A stretch of 7,047 nucleotides of DNA from Planctomycetota bacterium (lineage in GTDB: Bacteria; Planctomycetota; UBA1135), in assembly GCA_029243845.1 (NCBI GenBank), contig JAQWRF010000220.1:1-7047 (forward strand). The letters run 5' to 3'. Positions 1-6,736 of the stretch are shown here, piece by piece. The notes beneath the pieces are model-generated. The model did no database searches and was not told where the DNA came from. It saw only the letters and a list, made by a program, of their open reading frames with translations. A program made the translations under genes and the position numbers. Within the stretch, counting starts at the first letter, position 1, and each line of letters begins with the position of its first letter.

Positions 1-764
1 TGTGGATGGATGTCCTGAGTTAAATCCACTTGAGCCGCATACTTCTTGACGGCACGGTAAGCGAAGTGTCGATCAAGGGCCCGTGCGCTTTTGCTAAGTA
101 ACAAATTCGCCTCGGGAGCCACGAATTTTTTGCTGCGTTCTTCAATCCATTCATTAACACGTTGAGCAGCAATACCACCGATCGGTACTAATCGCTCTTT
201 GCTACCTTTGCCAGAAACGCGCATGATTCCTGGGCGATTATCGCTTGCTATATTAAGGTTGATGTCACCGACTTTCAAATCGATTGCCTCGCTAACTCGA
301 AGGCCGCCGCCATAAAGCAGTGCAAGGAGGGCCCGATCACGCAAGCCAATCCAGTTGTCCGCTTGCGGCGCGTTCAATAAAGACATGGCGTCCTCAGGGC
401 TGAGCACCTGGGGTAGCTTCTTCCAGAGATGGATTTTGCCAATGGTGCGCAGCGGATCACGTCCGGAAAAGCCGTGTTCCGCACGATACCATTTGAGAAA
501 CCCACGTAATGTCGAGGTTAATCGCACTTGTGAGGCGGGGGCGAGCCCGTCGAGGCGGCTAGCAGCAATGAGGTCGACAATGAGCTCAGTTGTGACGTCT
601 TTCCAGTCCAAACAGCCTTTTTCGGCCAAAAATAGGCCACATCTGGTCAAATCTCTCTTGTAGGCAGCGATGCTATTTCGTGCCAAGCCGGCTTCTGCGG
701 CCAAACCAGCTAAATAGTCAGCAATTATTTCTGAAAGGCTGACAGGTAGTGTTTGACGTGGCAT
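1..764 (-). CDS. xerD: XerD/XerC-like site-specific tyrosine recombinase, 3' end cut off by window edge
   Basis: Xer recombinases resolve chromosome dimers by cutting and rejoining DNA at dif sites near the terminus, through a 3'-phosphotyrosyl intermediate. I translated this frame by hand: 254 full codons plus two bases. Residues 9-100 look like the SAM-like N-terminal DNA-binding domain (GLARNSIAAYKRDL near 26-39). Residues 120-254 begin the catalytic domain, with LYGGGLRVSE at 150-159 (catalytic Arg156) and GKGSKERLVPIG at 185-196 (catalytic Lys186). The protein leaves the window at HPH, just before the expected HxLRHSFATHLL box, so the remaining His/Arg/His/Tyr catalytic residues cannot be seen. 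ATG at 764-762 is chosen because an in-frame TAA lies at 773-771 just upstream. No Shine-Dalgarno motif precedes it. It is transcribed divergently from the dksA-like gene. ERLVPIG and LRVSE favour XerD over XerC, but the paralogue is not certain; a phage or integron integrase is less likely. Confidence 0.9.
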   Translation of the reverse strand, partial: MPRQTLPVSLSEIIADYLAGLAAEAGLARNSIAAYKRDLTRCGLFLAEKGCLDWKDVTTELIVDLIAASRLDGLAPASQVRLTSTLRGFLKWYRAEHGFSGRDPLRTIGKIHLWKKLPQVLSPEDAMSLLNAPQADNWIGLRDRALLALLYGGGLRVSEAIDLKVGDINLNIASDNRPGIMRVSGKGSKERLVPIGGIAAQRVNEWIEERSKKFVAPEANLLLSKSARALDRHFAYRAVKKYAAQVDLTQDIHP

Positions 765-780
765 GGAGTTTTATTAGAAT
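753..780 (+). promoter_or_regulatory. Sigma70-like promoter for the dksA-lspA-pyrD-secA-waaA-metK operon
   Basis: TTGACG at 753-758 (5 of 6 to TTGACA) and TAGAAT at 775-780 (5 of 6 to TATAAT) are separated by 16 bases. This predicts a start near 786-788 and a leader of roughly 37 bases before the ATG at 824. The -35 box lies inside the first codons of the divergent recombinase gene. This is the only good promoter-like pair I saw ahead of the closely packed + strand genes, so it probably drives the whole operon. The boxes are read directly from the sequence; activity is inferred. Confidence 0.5.
773..778 (-). promoter_or_regulatory. Possible -10 box for the divergent recombinase gene
   Basis: On the - strand, TCTAAT (5 of 6 to TATAAT) occupies 778-773, overlapping the + strand -10 box at 775-780. 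No good -35 box lies 16-18 bases upstream; the best candidate, ACAAGA, is poor. If used, transcription would start near 766, almost at the ATG at 764-762. That would give a leaderless or nearly leaderless message, in keeping with the lack of a Shine-Dalgarno motif. This is a weak call. Confidence 0.22.
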
Positions 781-805
781 CTGCATCGAAAGTACTCTTG
801 TGGTA

Positions 806-815
806 CCTCTAGAGG
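806..815 (+). promoter_or_regulatory. Ribosome binding site of the dksA-like gene inside a 10-bp perfect palindrome
   Basis: AGAGG at 811-815 lies 8 bases before the ATG at 824 and is the only clear Shine-Dalgarno motif at any start in this window. It decides the dksA-like start in favour of 824 over the GTG at 749. The motif is the right half of the perfect palindrome CCTCTAGAGG (806-815). Flanking GTA (803-805) and TAC (817-819) extend the symmetry with one unpaired base. A self-complementary RNA with no loop cannot fold on itself fully, so a protein operator or chance is as likely as RNA control. Confidence 0.5.
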
Positions 816-823
816 ATACAGAA

Positions 824-1198
824 ATGAAGAAGCTAACTAAACCCCAACAGAAGCATTTTAGCCCAATCCTGATTGCTTATCTTAAGCAGTTAGGTGCGAA
901 GCTTGAACATCTAGAAGAAGCGGCATTGCTGATTGACGATGACGCTGGCCCTGACGACGGTGACGAGTTTGGCTCAGAAGGCCAATCACGCGAATTACAA
1001 CTTGGCTTGATTGAAAACGAAAACCAAATCGTTGAAGAATGTTATCGCGCGCTCGAACGCATTCGCGATAATGTTTTCGGCAGCTGTACCGCTTGTAAAG
1101 AGTTGATTCCCGCTCGACGTCTTGAGATCCGCCCATACTCTGAGTTCTGCGTTGGCTGTAAAGAAAAAATTGAAAAAGGCGAACTCAACGTCGATTAA
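824..1198 (+). CDS. dksA: Short DksA/TraR-family C4 zinc-finger RNA polymerase regulator
   Basis: DksA-family proteins enter the RNA polymerase secondary channel and, usually with ppGpp, change promoter choice in the stringent response. The product is 124 residues, shorter than E. coli DksA (151). Residues 1-82 are mainly charged and helical, fitting the coiled-coil hairpin. An acidic stretch at 38-48 (DDD to DGDE) lies where the functional Asp tip of DksA would be expected. The zinc finger is clear: Cys88, Cys91, Cys109 and Cys112, with the family signature ALERI...FGSC..C and RRLEIRP between the pairs. The start at 824 is supported by AGAGG at 811-815; the GTG at 749 would overlap the divergent gene and the promoter. 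It ends in tandem TAATAA, 6 bases before lspA. A dksA-lspA pair is also known from Chlamydia. Family membership is certain; whether it is a functional DksA orthologue or a short TraR-like relative is not. Confidence 0.88.
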   Translation: MKKLTKPQQKHFSPILIAYLKQLGAKLEHLEEAALLIDDDAGPDDGDEFGSEGQSRELQLGLIENENQIVEECYRALERIRDNVFGSCTACKELIPARRLEIRPYSEFCVGCKEKIEKGELNVD

Positions 1199-1204
1199 TA
1201 ACGA

Positions 1205-1762
1205 ATGCTATTGCCGCGCTTTGAGTTTAAGCATTGCCTGTATATAGGCGTAATCCTTTTAATCATTATTGATTTATGGTCGAAAGCGTGGGCCTTTGAC
1301 AAGGTTGGTTTGTTTATGCCAGCCCAGCCAATATTTGGTGAATGGTTAAGCGTTTATTGTATTACTAATGCCGGCGGTATTTGGGGTATAGGTGGCGGCG
1401 GTGGCTTCACAAATATTCTTACGATAATTAGAATGATTGCGGTGACGTTTCTAATCCTATATATTCATAAGCAGCATCCGCAAAATAAAGTTGGCTTGTG
1501 CACTCTTGGCCTGTTGCTGGCTGGGGCATTGGGTAACTTGTATGACAATTTGTCGACGGTCATGCCATGGAGTGGCAATGGCGAAGTGCGTGATTTTATT
1601 ATGTTCAAGGTGGCTTCGCCGACGGCTGCTCTTGAAAACGTCTGGATTTTCGATCCATTCCCAATTTTCAATTTTGCCGACGCTTGTATATCCGTTGGTT
1701 TCGTGTTGTTGCTCACCGGAGTTGCCAGGCTTGGTGATAGCTTTAAGCCTCCGCAACAGTAG
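1205..1762 (+). CDS. lspA: Lipoprotein signal peptidase (signal peptidase II)
   Basis: LspA is an inner-membrane aspartyl protease that removes the signal peptide from diacylglyceryl-modified prolipoproteins. The product has 185 residues. Hydrophobic segments lie near 11-31, 70-87, 96-112 and 153-173, matching the four-helix family topology. Family motifs appear in order: Asp23 and Lys27 (DLWSK), the TNAGGIWG box at 54-61 in place of NxGAAFG, GALGNLYDN at 107-115, VRDFI at 128-132 and FNFADA at 155-160. Asp130 and Asp159 are the expected catalytic pair; Asn111, Asp114 and Asn156 are also kept. Odd points: the usual Arg after GNxxD is Asn115, a five-glycine run lies at 63-67, and the spacing between the catalytic motifs is longer than in E. 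coli. The ATG at 1205 has no good Shine-Dalgarno motif but follows the upstream TAATAA by 6 bases, which suggests re-initiation by ribosomes leaving the dksA-like gene. Confidence 0.93.
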   Translation: MLLPRFEFKHCLYIGVILLIIIDLWSKAWAFDKVGLFMPAQPIFGEWLSVYCITNAGGIWGIGGGGGFTNILTIIRMIAVTFLILYIHKQHPQNKVGLCTLGLLLAGALGNLYDNLSTVMPWSGNGEVRDFIMFKVASPTAALENVWIFDPFPIFNFADACISVGFVLLLTGVARLGDSFKPPQQ

Positions 1763-1770
1763 AATATTGC

Positions 1771-2670
1771 ATGCTTTCTACAAAGATAGCCTCGCTTGAA
1801 TTCGCTTCGCCTCTAATGACGGCGTCGGGCACTTTTGGTCATAATCCTGCCGCTTTGAGCTTTATAAACCCAGGTGATTTAGGCGCGTTGGTCTTAAAGA
1901 CGGTCACCCCTGATCCACGACATGGTAATCCTACGCCACGCATGGCCGAATTCAGTGGCGGTGTCGTCAACGCGATAGGCCTCGAAAACAAGGGTCTGGA
2001 TTACTGGCGCGATACCGTTGCGCCCATGCTCGAAGGTTTGTCCGTGCCAGTGGTCGCCAATGCCGGCGGTCACTGCGTAGATGATTTCGCGCAAGTAGTC
2101 AGCGCCTTCGATAGCATGATAGGCGTCTCTGCTATTGAGCTGAACCTGTCTTGCCCGAACGTAGTCGGTGGCATTCAGTACTCGACAGATTCAGTTGCCT
2201 TAGCCGAAGTGGTAACAGCTTGTCGCAAATTGAGCGACAAGCCCATGTTCGTTAAGTTGTCGCCGAATGTTACCGACATCCAACCTCTGGCAAAAGCAGC
2301 GGCCGATTCGGGCGCTGACGCACTTACCGTGTGTAACACTTTGATAGGCATGTTGGTCGACTGGCGCGCACGTCGACCCGCGTTAGCAAACGGCACTGGC
2401 GGAATATCTGGACCAGCGGCTAAGCCGGTTGCAATGCGTTTGGTTTCGCAATGTGCAGCAGCGGTTGACATACCCATTATTGCGTCGGGCGGTGCCGAGT
2501 GTGTCGACGACGTCCTCGAGTTTATTGTTGCTGGTGCAACGGCTGTGCAAATTGGTACGGCCACTTTTCGTAATCCATCAATAGTTTCACAGATAGCCAG
2601 TGATTTACGGAGTATCCTGGCCAATGAAAACCTAACACTGGCCGAACTCCGCGGCTCTTTAAAATTATAA
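1771..2670 (+). CDS. pyrD: Dihydroorotate dehydrogenase, class 1B catalytic subunit
   Basis: This is the FMN enzyme that oxidises dihydroorotate to orotate in de novo pyrimidine synthesis, in the cytosol. The product has 299 residues, normal for class 1. It is a TIM barrel with ASGTFG at 18-23, the substrate loop NAIGLENKG at 67-75, and NLSCPNV at 125-131, where Cys128 is the catalytic base of class 1 enzymes (class 2 uses Ser). FVKLSPNVTDI (around 170-180), TVCNTLIGM, TGGISGPA, IIASGGAECVDD and VQIGTATFRNP complete the FMN-phosphate region. The wording matches class 1B, which normally partners PyrK, an FAD/2Fe-2S subunit that passes electrons to NAD. No pyrK is present in the window, so the partner would be encoded elsewhere. 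The ATG at 1771 follows lspA by 8 bases without a strong Shine-Dalgarno motif. Its TAA overlaps the secA ATG by one base. Confidence 0.95.
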   Translation: MLSTKIASLEFASPLMTASGTFGHNPAALSFINPGDLGALVLKTVTPDPRHGNPTPRMAEFSGGVVNAIGLENKGLDYWRDTVAPMLEGLSVPVVANAGGHCVDDFAQVVSAFDSMIGVSAIELNLSCPNVVGGIQYSTDSVALAEVVTACRKLSDKPMFVKLSPNVTDIQPLAKAAADSGADALTVCNTLIGMLVDWRARRPALANGTGGISGPAAKPVAMRLVSQCAAAVDIPIIASGGAECVDDVLEFIVAGATAVQIGTATFRNPSIVSQIASDLRSILANENLTLAELRGSLKL

Positions 2671-5447
2671 TGGTTGACTTCGAAGCAATTACCGATTCAC
2701 TCAAGGGCTTAGGCGAAGGTTTTGGCCGCAGCTTGAACAGTGTTTTCGGTTCTCAAAACACTCGTGTGGTGAAGCGCATGAAGCCGTTGATCGATGAGAT
2801 TAATTCACACGAGCCGTGGGCTGAAGCTCTAAGTGACAAAGAGATTCGTCAGCAAACCGCCAGCTGGAAACAAGAGGTCGCCGACGGCCGCTCTCTTGAC
2901 GACATCTTGCCCCAAGCGTTCGCGATAGTTCGCGTGGCTGCGCAGCGCACACTCGGCCTGCGTCATTACGACGTGCAGTTGGTCGGTGGTATCGCGATGC
3001 ATGGTGGGTCCATCGCTGAGATGGCAACGGGAGAGGGTAAAACACTAGTTGCGACTCTTTCTGCTTACTTGAATGCTCTTTCAAGCAAGGTGTTCGTAGT
3101 AACGGTAAACGATTACCTAGCTTTACGTGACTCGCAATGGATGGCCCCGGTTTACGAGTTCTTGGGTTTACAGGTTGGTGCTATTCAATCATCAATGTCG
3201 CCAAGTGAACGCCATCCTGTTTATGCTGGCGATATTATTTACGCGACCAATAACGAACTTGGCTTTGATTACTTGCGCGACAATATGAAGCAGCGTCTCG
3301 AAGATCAGGTGCAGCGTCAACTTGGCTTTGCAATTATCGACGAGGTCGACTCAATTCTTATCGACGAGGCGCGTACACCTTTGATTATCTCTGGTCCCGC
3401 GACCGGAAACTCTGAGAAGTATCGCGTTGGTATGCAGGTCGCACGCAAGCTAAAAGTTGATGACCACTTCGAGGTAAAAGAAAAAGAAAAGTCGGCGACT
3501 CTCACTGAAGAAGGTATTATTCTCGCTCAGAAAGAGATGGGCATTGACGACTTCTATACCGATGCTGCCAATATGGAGTGGCCGCACATCATCGAACAAA
3601 GTGTGCGCGCCCTGCATATCTATCAGCCAGAAGTTGATTACGTTGTTAAAGACAACCAGGTCATTATCGTCGACGAGTTTACCGGCCGTTTGATGGATGG
3701 TCGACGCTGGGGCGATGGCTTGCATCAAGCCGTTGAGTCTAAAGAGAATTTGCGTCCACGTGCTGAAAACCAAACCCTTGCAACGATTACTTTTCAAAAC
3801 TACTTCAGGCTGTTCGACAAGCTGTCTGGGATGACGGGCACGGCGATGACAGAGGCTGGAGAATTCGCTAAAATTTACGACCTTGATGTTGTTTCGATTC
3901 CTTCCAATAAGCCGATAGCGCGTCTTGACGACGCCGATGTAGTGTTCTTGGAAATGAAGGACAAGTGGGTCGCAATAGCGAACGAAATCAAAGAAGCTCA
4001 AGATAAAGGCCAGCCCGTTTTGGTGGGTACTACGAGTATTGAGAATTCTGAATTGCTGTCTGGCGTTTTGACGCGTCGTGGTATCAAGCATGATGTGCTT
4101 AATGCTAAGCAGCATCAACGTGAAGCGTCGATCGTGGCGCAAGCCGGTCGCGCGGGGCACGTCACTGTTGCGACCAACATGGCTGGCCGTGGTACTGATA
4201 TTGTGCTTGGCGGTAATGCCGAGGCGATGCTCAAAGCGGATGTAGATTCCCAGAACATCGAGGTTGGTGGAGAGAAATACCTAGAAGTAGAGGCTAGTAT
4301 TAATGCAAGCCTCAAGGGCGAGCGCGAAACGGTGCTTAATGCTGGCGGGTTGTATGTGATTGGTACCGAACGCCACGAATCGCGTCGTATTGATAATCAG
4401 TTGCGAGGTCGCTCTGGTCGTCAAGGTGACCCTGGCCGTTCGCGTTTCTTCTTGTCACTGGACGATCCTTTAATGCGCCGTTTTTACCGTGATTGGGTAA
4501 AGAACTTTTTGTCTAAAGCGGGCATGGGCGATGGCGAGCCGGTCGAATCTAAAATGGTTTCCAATGCGATTAAAAAAGCGCAGAAGAAAGTTGAAGATTA
4601 CCACTTTGAGATTCGTAAGAGTTTGCTCGAGTATGACGAAGTGATGAACGAGCAGCGCAAGATGATTTATACTCAGCGTCAAAGTGCTCTTGCAGGTGAG
4701 TCGTTGAGTGAACGTGTGTTGGATATGGCTCGCGAAGCTGTGCGTGTTAATCTCGAAAACAATTTAGGCGACGGCAACGAAGTAGAACCAGAATGGGAAT
4801 TGATAAAAACATTTATTGATCGCCGCTGGGATAGTGCATTAAGTATTGAAGATCTTCAAGAGAGTGGTGTGAACCAGGTCGTTGGCCACGTTACCGAAGA
4901 TTTCGAGACACATTATTCGGCGCGCTCCGAACAACTAGGTGAAGAGCAAATGTCACGCCTTGAAAGTTTCTTGGTGCTCAATGCTATTGACACTAAATGG
5001 AAAGAACACCTCTACGTTATGGACGCATTGCGTTCTGGCATCGGCTTGCGTGGCTATGCGCAAGTTGACCCGAAAAACGAATACAAGCGTGAAGGTCTTG
5101 AGCGTTTCGAAGAGATGCTCCTTAATGTCGCTGAAGAAGTTTCGTCATTCGTATTGCGCGTTCAGCTAAAGAGCGAAATGGATCAAAAATCCGAGGTTTA
5201 TGCCGGGCAACAGGCTTCACATCCAAGCTTTGGCGGTAACGCCTCGCAGACAAGCGCAAGTGGTGGACGTCCTGCTCAGCCGCAGCGGCAAGTTGCCGTA
5301 GGTTATGAAAAGCCTGCCCGAACTCCGCAACAGCCTGGTGCTCCGGCGGCTACTGCCCCAGCGAGTCCAAAGCCGAAGGTGGCGCGCAATGCGCCTTGTC
5401 CTTGTGGTTCGGGCAAAAAATACAAGCAGTGTCACGGTAAACAATAG
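2670..5447 (+). CDS. secA: Preprotein translocase ATPase SecA
   Basis: SecA drives unfolded preproteins through SecYEG using ATP, at the cytoplasmic face of the inner membrane. The product has 925 residues, within the usual range. Seen in order: Walker A MATGEGKT at 118-125, then NNELGFDYLRDNM at 194-206 and the DEVD box at 224-227 followed by IDEARTPLIISGP. The preprotein-crosslinking region is around 240-375, with GMTGTAMTEA at 387-396. In the second nucleotide-binding fold are ATNMAGRGTD at 501-510 and RGRSGRQGDPG at 579-589. The helical scaffold and wing region is around 615-835, including WKEHLYVMD at 777-785. A Q/P/A/S-rich, probably disordered linker (about 841-905) leads to a zinc-binding SEC-C tail with Cys910, Cys912, Cys921 and His922, the SecB/ribosome contact in known SecAs. 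The start ATG shares its A with the pyrD TAA, so translational coupling is likely. The 240-420 region reads most like planctomycete SecA as I recall it. Confidence 0.98.
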   Translation: MVDFEAITDSLKGLGEGFGRSLNSVFGSQNTRVVKRMKPLIDEINSHEPWAEALSDKEIRQQTASWKQEVADGRSLDDILPQAFAIVRVAAQRTLGLRHYDVQLVGGIAMHGGSIAEMATGEGKTLVATLSAYLNALSSKVFVVTVNDYLALRDSQWMAPVYEFLGLQVGAIQSSMSPSERHPVYAGDIIYATNNELGFDYLRDNMKQRLEDQVQRQLGFAIIDEVDSILIDEARTPLIISGPATGNSEKYRVGMQVARKLKVDDHFEVKEKEKSATLTEEGIILAQKEMGIDDFYTDAANMEWPHIIEQSVRALHIYQPEVDYVVKDNQVIIVDEFTGRLMDGRRWGDGLHQAVESKENLRPRAENQTLATITFQNYFRLFDKLSGMTGTAMTEAGEFAKIYDLDVVSIPSNKPIARLDDADVVFLEMKDKWVAIANEIKEAQDKGQPVLVGTTSIENSELLSGVLTRRGIKHDVLNAKQHQREASIVAQAGRAGHVTVATNMAGRGTDIVLGGNAEAMLKADVDSQNIEVGGEKYLEVEASINASLKGERETVLNAGGLYVIGTERHESRRIDNQLRGRSGRQGDPGRSRFFLSLDDPLMRRFYRDWVKNFLSKAGMGDGEPVESKMVSNAIKKAQKKVEDYHFEIRKSLLEYDEVMNEQRKMIYTQRQSALAGESLSERVLDMAREAVRVNLENNLGDGNEVEPEWELIKTFIDRRWDSALSIEDLQESGVNQVVGHVTEDFETHYSARSEQLGEEQMSRLESFLVLNAIDTKWKEHLYVMDALRSGIGLRGYAQVDPKNEYKREGLERFEEMLLNVAEEVSSFVLRVQLKSEMDQKSEVYAGQQASHPSFGGNASQTSASGGRPAQPQRQVAVGYEKPARTPQQPGAPAATAPASPKPKVARNAPCPCGSGKKYKQCHGKQ

Positions 5448-5449
5448 AT

Positions 5450-5950
5450 TTGATAGTTCAGCGTTTAGTCTTTTACACTTATAACTTATTGTTGTCCGTG
5501 CTAGGTCTATTGTACCTACCTTGGTTTTTGGTCAAGTTGTTAGTAGATAGCGACGGCCGCCAACGTCGCCTAGAGCGGTTGGCTTTGGGTTGCTCGACAT
5601 CGGGTGACATCGATGTGCTTCTACACGGGGTGTCGGTCGGCGAGGTAAAAGCCATACGTGGCTTGGTAGACCAGATGCAACGTGACTATCCAGATTTGAA
5701 ATTAGCAATTTCGACGACTACAGCAACGGGCTATCAAACAGCAAAATCCATATATCCCGATTTAGATGTATTGGTTTATCCTCTAGATATGTTCGGCACA
5801 TGTTCACGTTTTTTAAACGTTGTGTCGCCGGGTCTGGTAGTGCTTGCCGAATTAGAGCTGTGGCCAAACTTTTTGCGAGCGTGTCAGGCACGCAACATAG
5901 ATGTGGCAGTGGTTAACGGTCGTATTACGCAACGTTCGTTGGCATGCTAA
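5450..5950 (+). CDS. waaA: KDO transferase WaaA/KdtA, N-terminal part ended by an in-frame TAA
   Basis: WaaA moves 3-deoxy-D-manno-octulosonate (KDO) from CMP-KDO onto lipid A precursor at the inner membrane. This part has 166 residues. A hydrophobic anchor lies at about 6-32, followed by a basic stretch (RQRRLER). HGVSVGEV at 59-66 is the family box holding the proposed catalytic base, here Glu65. LAISTTTATGY, VYPLDM and AELELWPNFLRACQ also match the acceptor-side N-terminal domain, and VNGRITQRS closes the visible match. The frame then meets TAA at 5948-5950, where homologues such as E. coli WaaA carry Tyr (RSxxGY). The matching C-terminal half continues in the same frame. The start is TTG at 5450, two bases after the secA TAG; no ATG lies near this position in frame. 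On its own this fragment lacks the CMP-KDO-binding half and should be inactive. A sequencing error or a recent nonsense mutation is the simplest explanation. Confidence 0.82.
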   Translation: MIVQRLVFYTYNLLLSVLGLLYLPWFLVKLLVDSDGRQRRLERLALGCSTSGDIDVLLHGVSVGEVKAIRGLVDQMQRDYPDLKLAISTTTATGYQTAKSIYPDLDVLVYPLDMFGTCSRFLNVVSPGLVVLAELELWPNFLRACQARNIDVAVVNGRITQRSLAC

Positions 5951-5968
5951 TTACGCATAGTCCGTTGG

Positions 5969-6736
5969 TTGCCGCGTTTCGGTAACGTGCGTTTCTTTGG
6001 TGTGCAGACCGAACTGTACTCGCAACGCTTCGAGCAACTCGGAGTGGACCCGAGTGACATTGTAATTACTGGTAACATAAAATTCGATTCCTTGCACATG
6101 CCGCAAGCCTCCTGCGAAGATTTGCCTTGGTCGCGATGGGCTAAGCATAATGCCTTGCTGCTTGCCGCCTCTACCCATTCACCCGAAGAATCGCAGTTGC
6201 TTCAAGCGTATTCTGAGATGGAATTTGACAATAGCGTTTTTGTGTTGGTGCCACGCCATCCGCATCGTTGTGAGAGTCTGATTGTCTCATTGCAGCGACA
6301 AGCCCCTCAGCTCAAGATGGAATTGTTCTCTAAGGCTAGCGATTCGGAACAGCTTGATTGTGATGTTTTGATAGTGGATGCTTTGGGGCAACTCGAACAA
6401 GCTTTTGCTCATTCTGACAGTAGCTTTATCGGCGGCTCTCTTATTGAGCATGGTGGCCAGAATTTGCTCGAGGCCGCAATTAGCGATTGTCCGTTGGTCA
6501 TGGGGCCAAGTCATCACAACTTTGAAGACGAGGTCGAGCTGTTGCTTGCGCATAAGGGCATGCATCTTGCCAATAATGCCAAGAATGTGCTAGAATTGAT
6601 GCGAGATTGGCAGCTAAATCCTGATAAAGCTGACTTGTTAGCCCGAAATGCACGTAATGCTCTTGAATCTCAGCGCGGAACCGCGAAAATTACCCTTGCA
6701 GCTATGCGTGACCGCTGCCTATTGCCATTAAAATGA
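5969..6736 (+). CDS. waaA: KDO transferase WaaA/KdtA, C-terminal part, same frame as the N-terminal part
   Basis: This half carries the nucleotide-sugar-binding GT-B domain of WaaA. Counting from the TTG at 5969: [12 protein letters not shown] (10-21), VTGxxKFD-like ITGNIKFD (33-40), ASTHSPEE (67-74, family GSTHxGEE), VPRHPHR (94-100), [11 protein letters not shown] (136-146), and [18 protein letters not shown] (153-170) followed by GPSHHNFED. All are in family order and spacing. The reading frame is the same as the upstream part, so there is no frameshift, only the TAA at 5948-5950. The part is open from 5951 to the TGA. Joined, the two halves give about 428 residues, the normal WaaA length. 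TTG 5969 is only a nominal start; there is no Shine-Dalgarno motif, and the first in-frame ATG is at 6098, too late for a complete domain. It may be an untranslated pseudogene half or an artefact. Its TGA overlaps the metK ATG (ATGA, 6733-6736). Confidence 0.78.
   Translation: MPRFGNVRFFGVQTELYSQRFEQLGVDPSDIVITGNIKFDSLHMPQASCEDLPWSRWAKHNALLLAASTHSPEESQLLQAYSEMEFDNSVFVLVPRHPHRCESLIVSLQRQAPQLKMELFSKASDSEQLDCDVLIVDALGQLEQAFAHSDSSFIGGSLIEHGGQNLLEAAISDCPLVMGPSHHNFEDEVELLLAHKGMHLANNAKNVLELMRDWQLNPDKADLLARNARNALESQRGTAKITLAAMRDRCLLPLK

Noticed and set aside
355..663. Open frame on the + strand opposite the recombinase gene
   Set aside because: The - strand in this stretch encodes clear tyrosine recombinase sequence, and the + strand product shows no family features.
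801..820. Cloning-site look of the stretch GGTACC-TCTAGA-GGAT, resembling a plasmid polylinker
   Set aside because: The order of sites does not match the common pUC polylinker, only about 11 bases are shared, and natural gene sequence continues smoothly on both sides with the motif acting as a ribosome binding site.
749..823. Upstream GTG start at 749 for the dksA-like gene
   Set aside because: It would overlap the divergent recombinase start and the promoter boxes, adds residues unlike the family N-terminus, and lacks a ribosome binding site, while AGAGG is well placed for ATG 824.
3450..4160. Long open frame on the - strand (236 codons) inside secA
   Set aside because: It lies opposite the fully conserved SecA coding sequence, has no recognisable motifs, and is explained by codon bias of the real gene.
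5217..5444. Repetitive, Q/P/A-rich codons near the end of secA considered as a DNA repeat
   Set aside because: There is no regular repeat unit; it is the low-complexity linker commonly found before the SecA zinc-binding tail.
5948..5950. Alternative genetic code with TAA read as an amino acid
   Set aside because: The dksA-like gene (TAATAA) and pyrD (TAA overlapping the secA start) both use TAA as a true stop at normal family ends.
5450..6736. Frameshift as the cause of the split waaA
   Set aside because: The starts of both halves fall in the same reading frame, and the residues on each side of the TAA continue the family alignment, so a substitution to a stop explains it better than an insertion or deletion.
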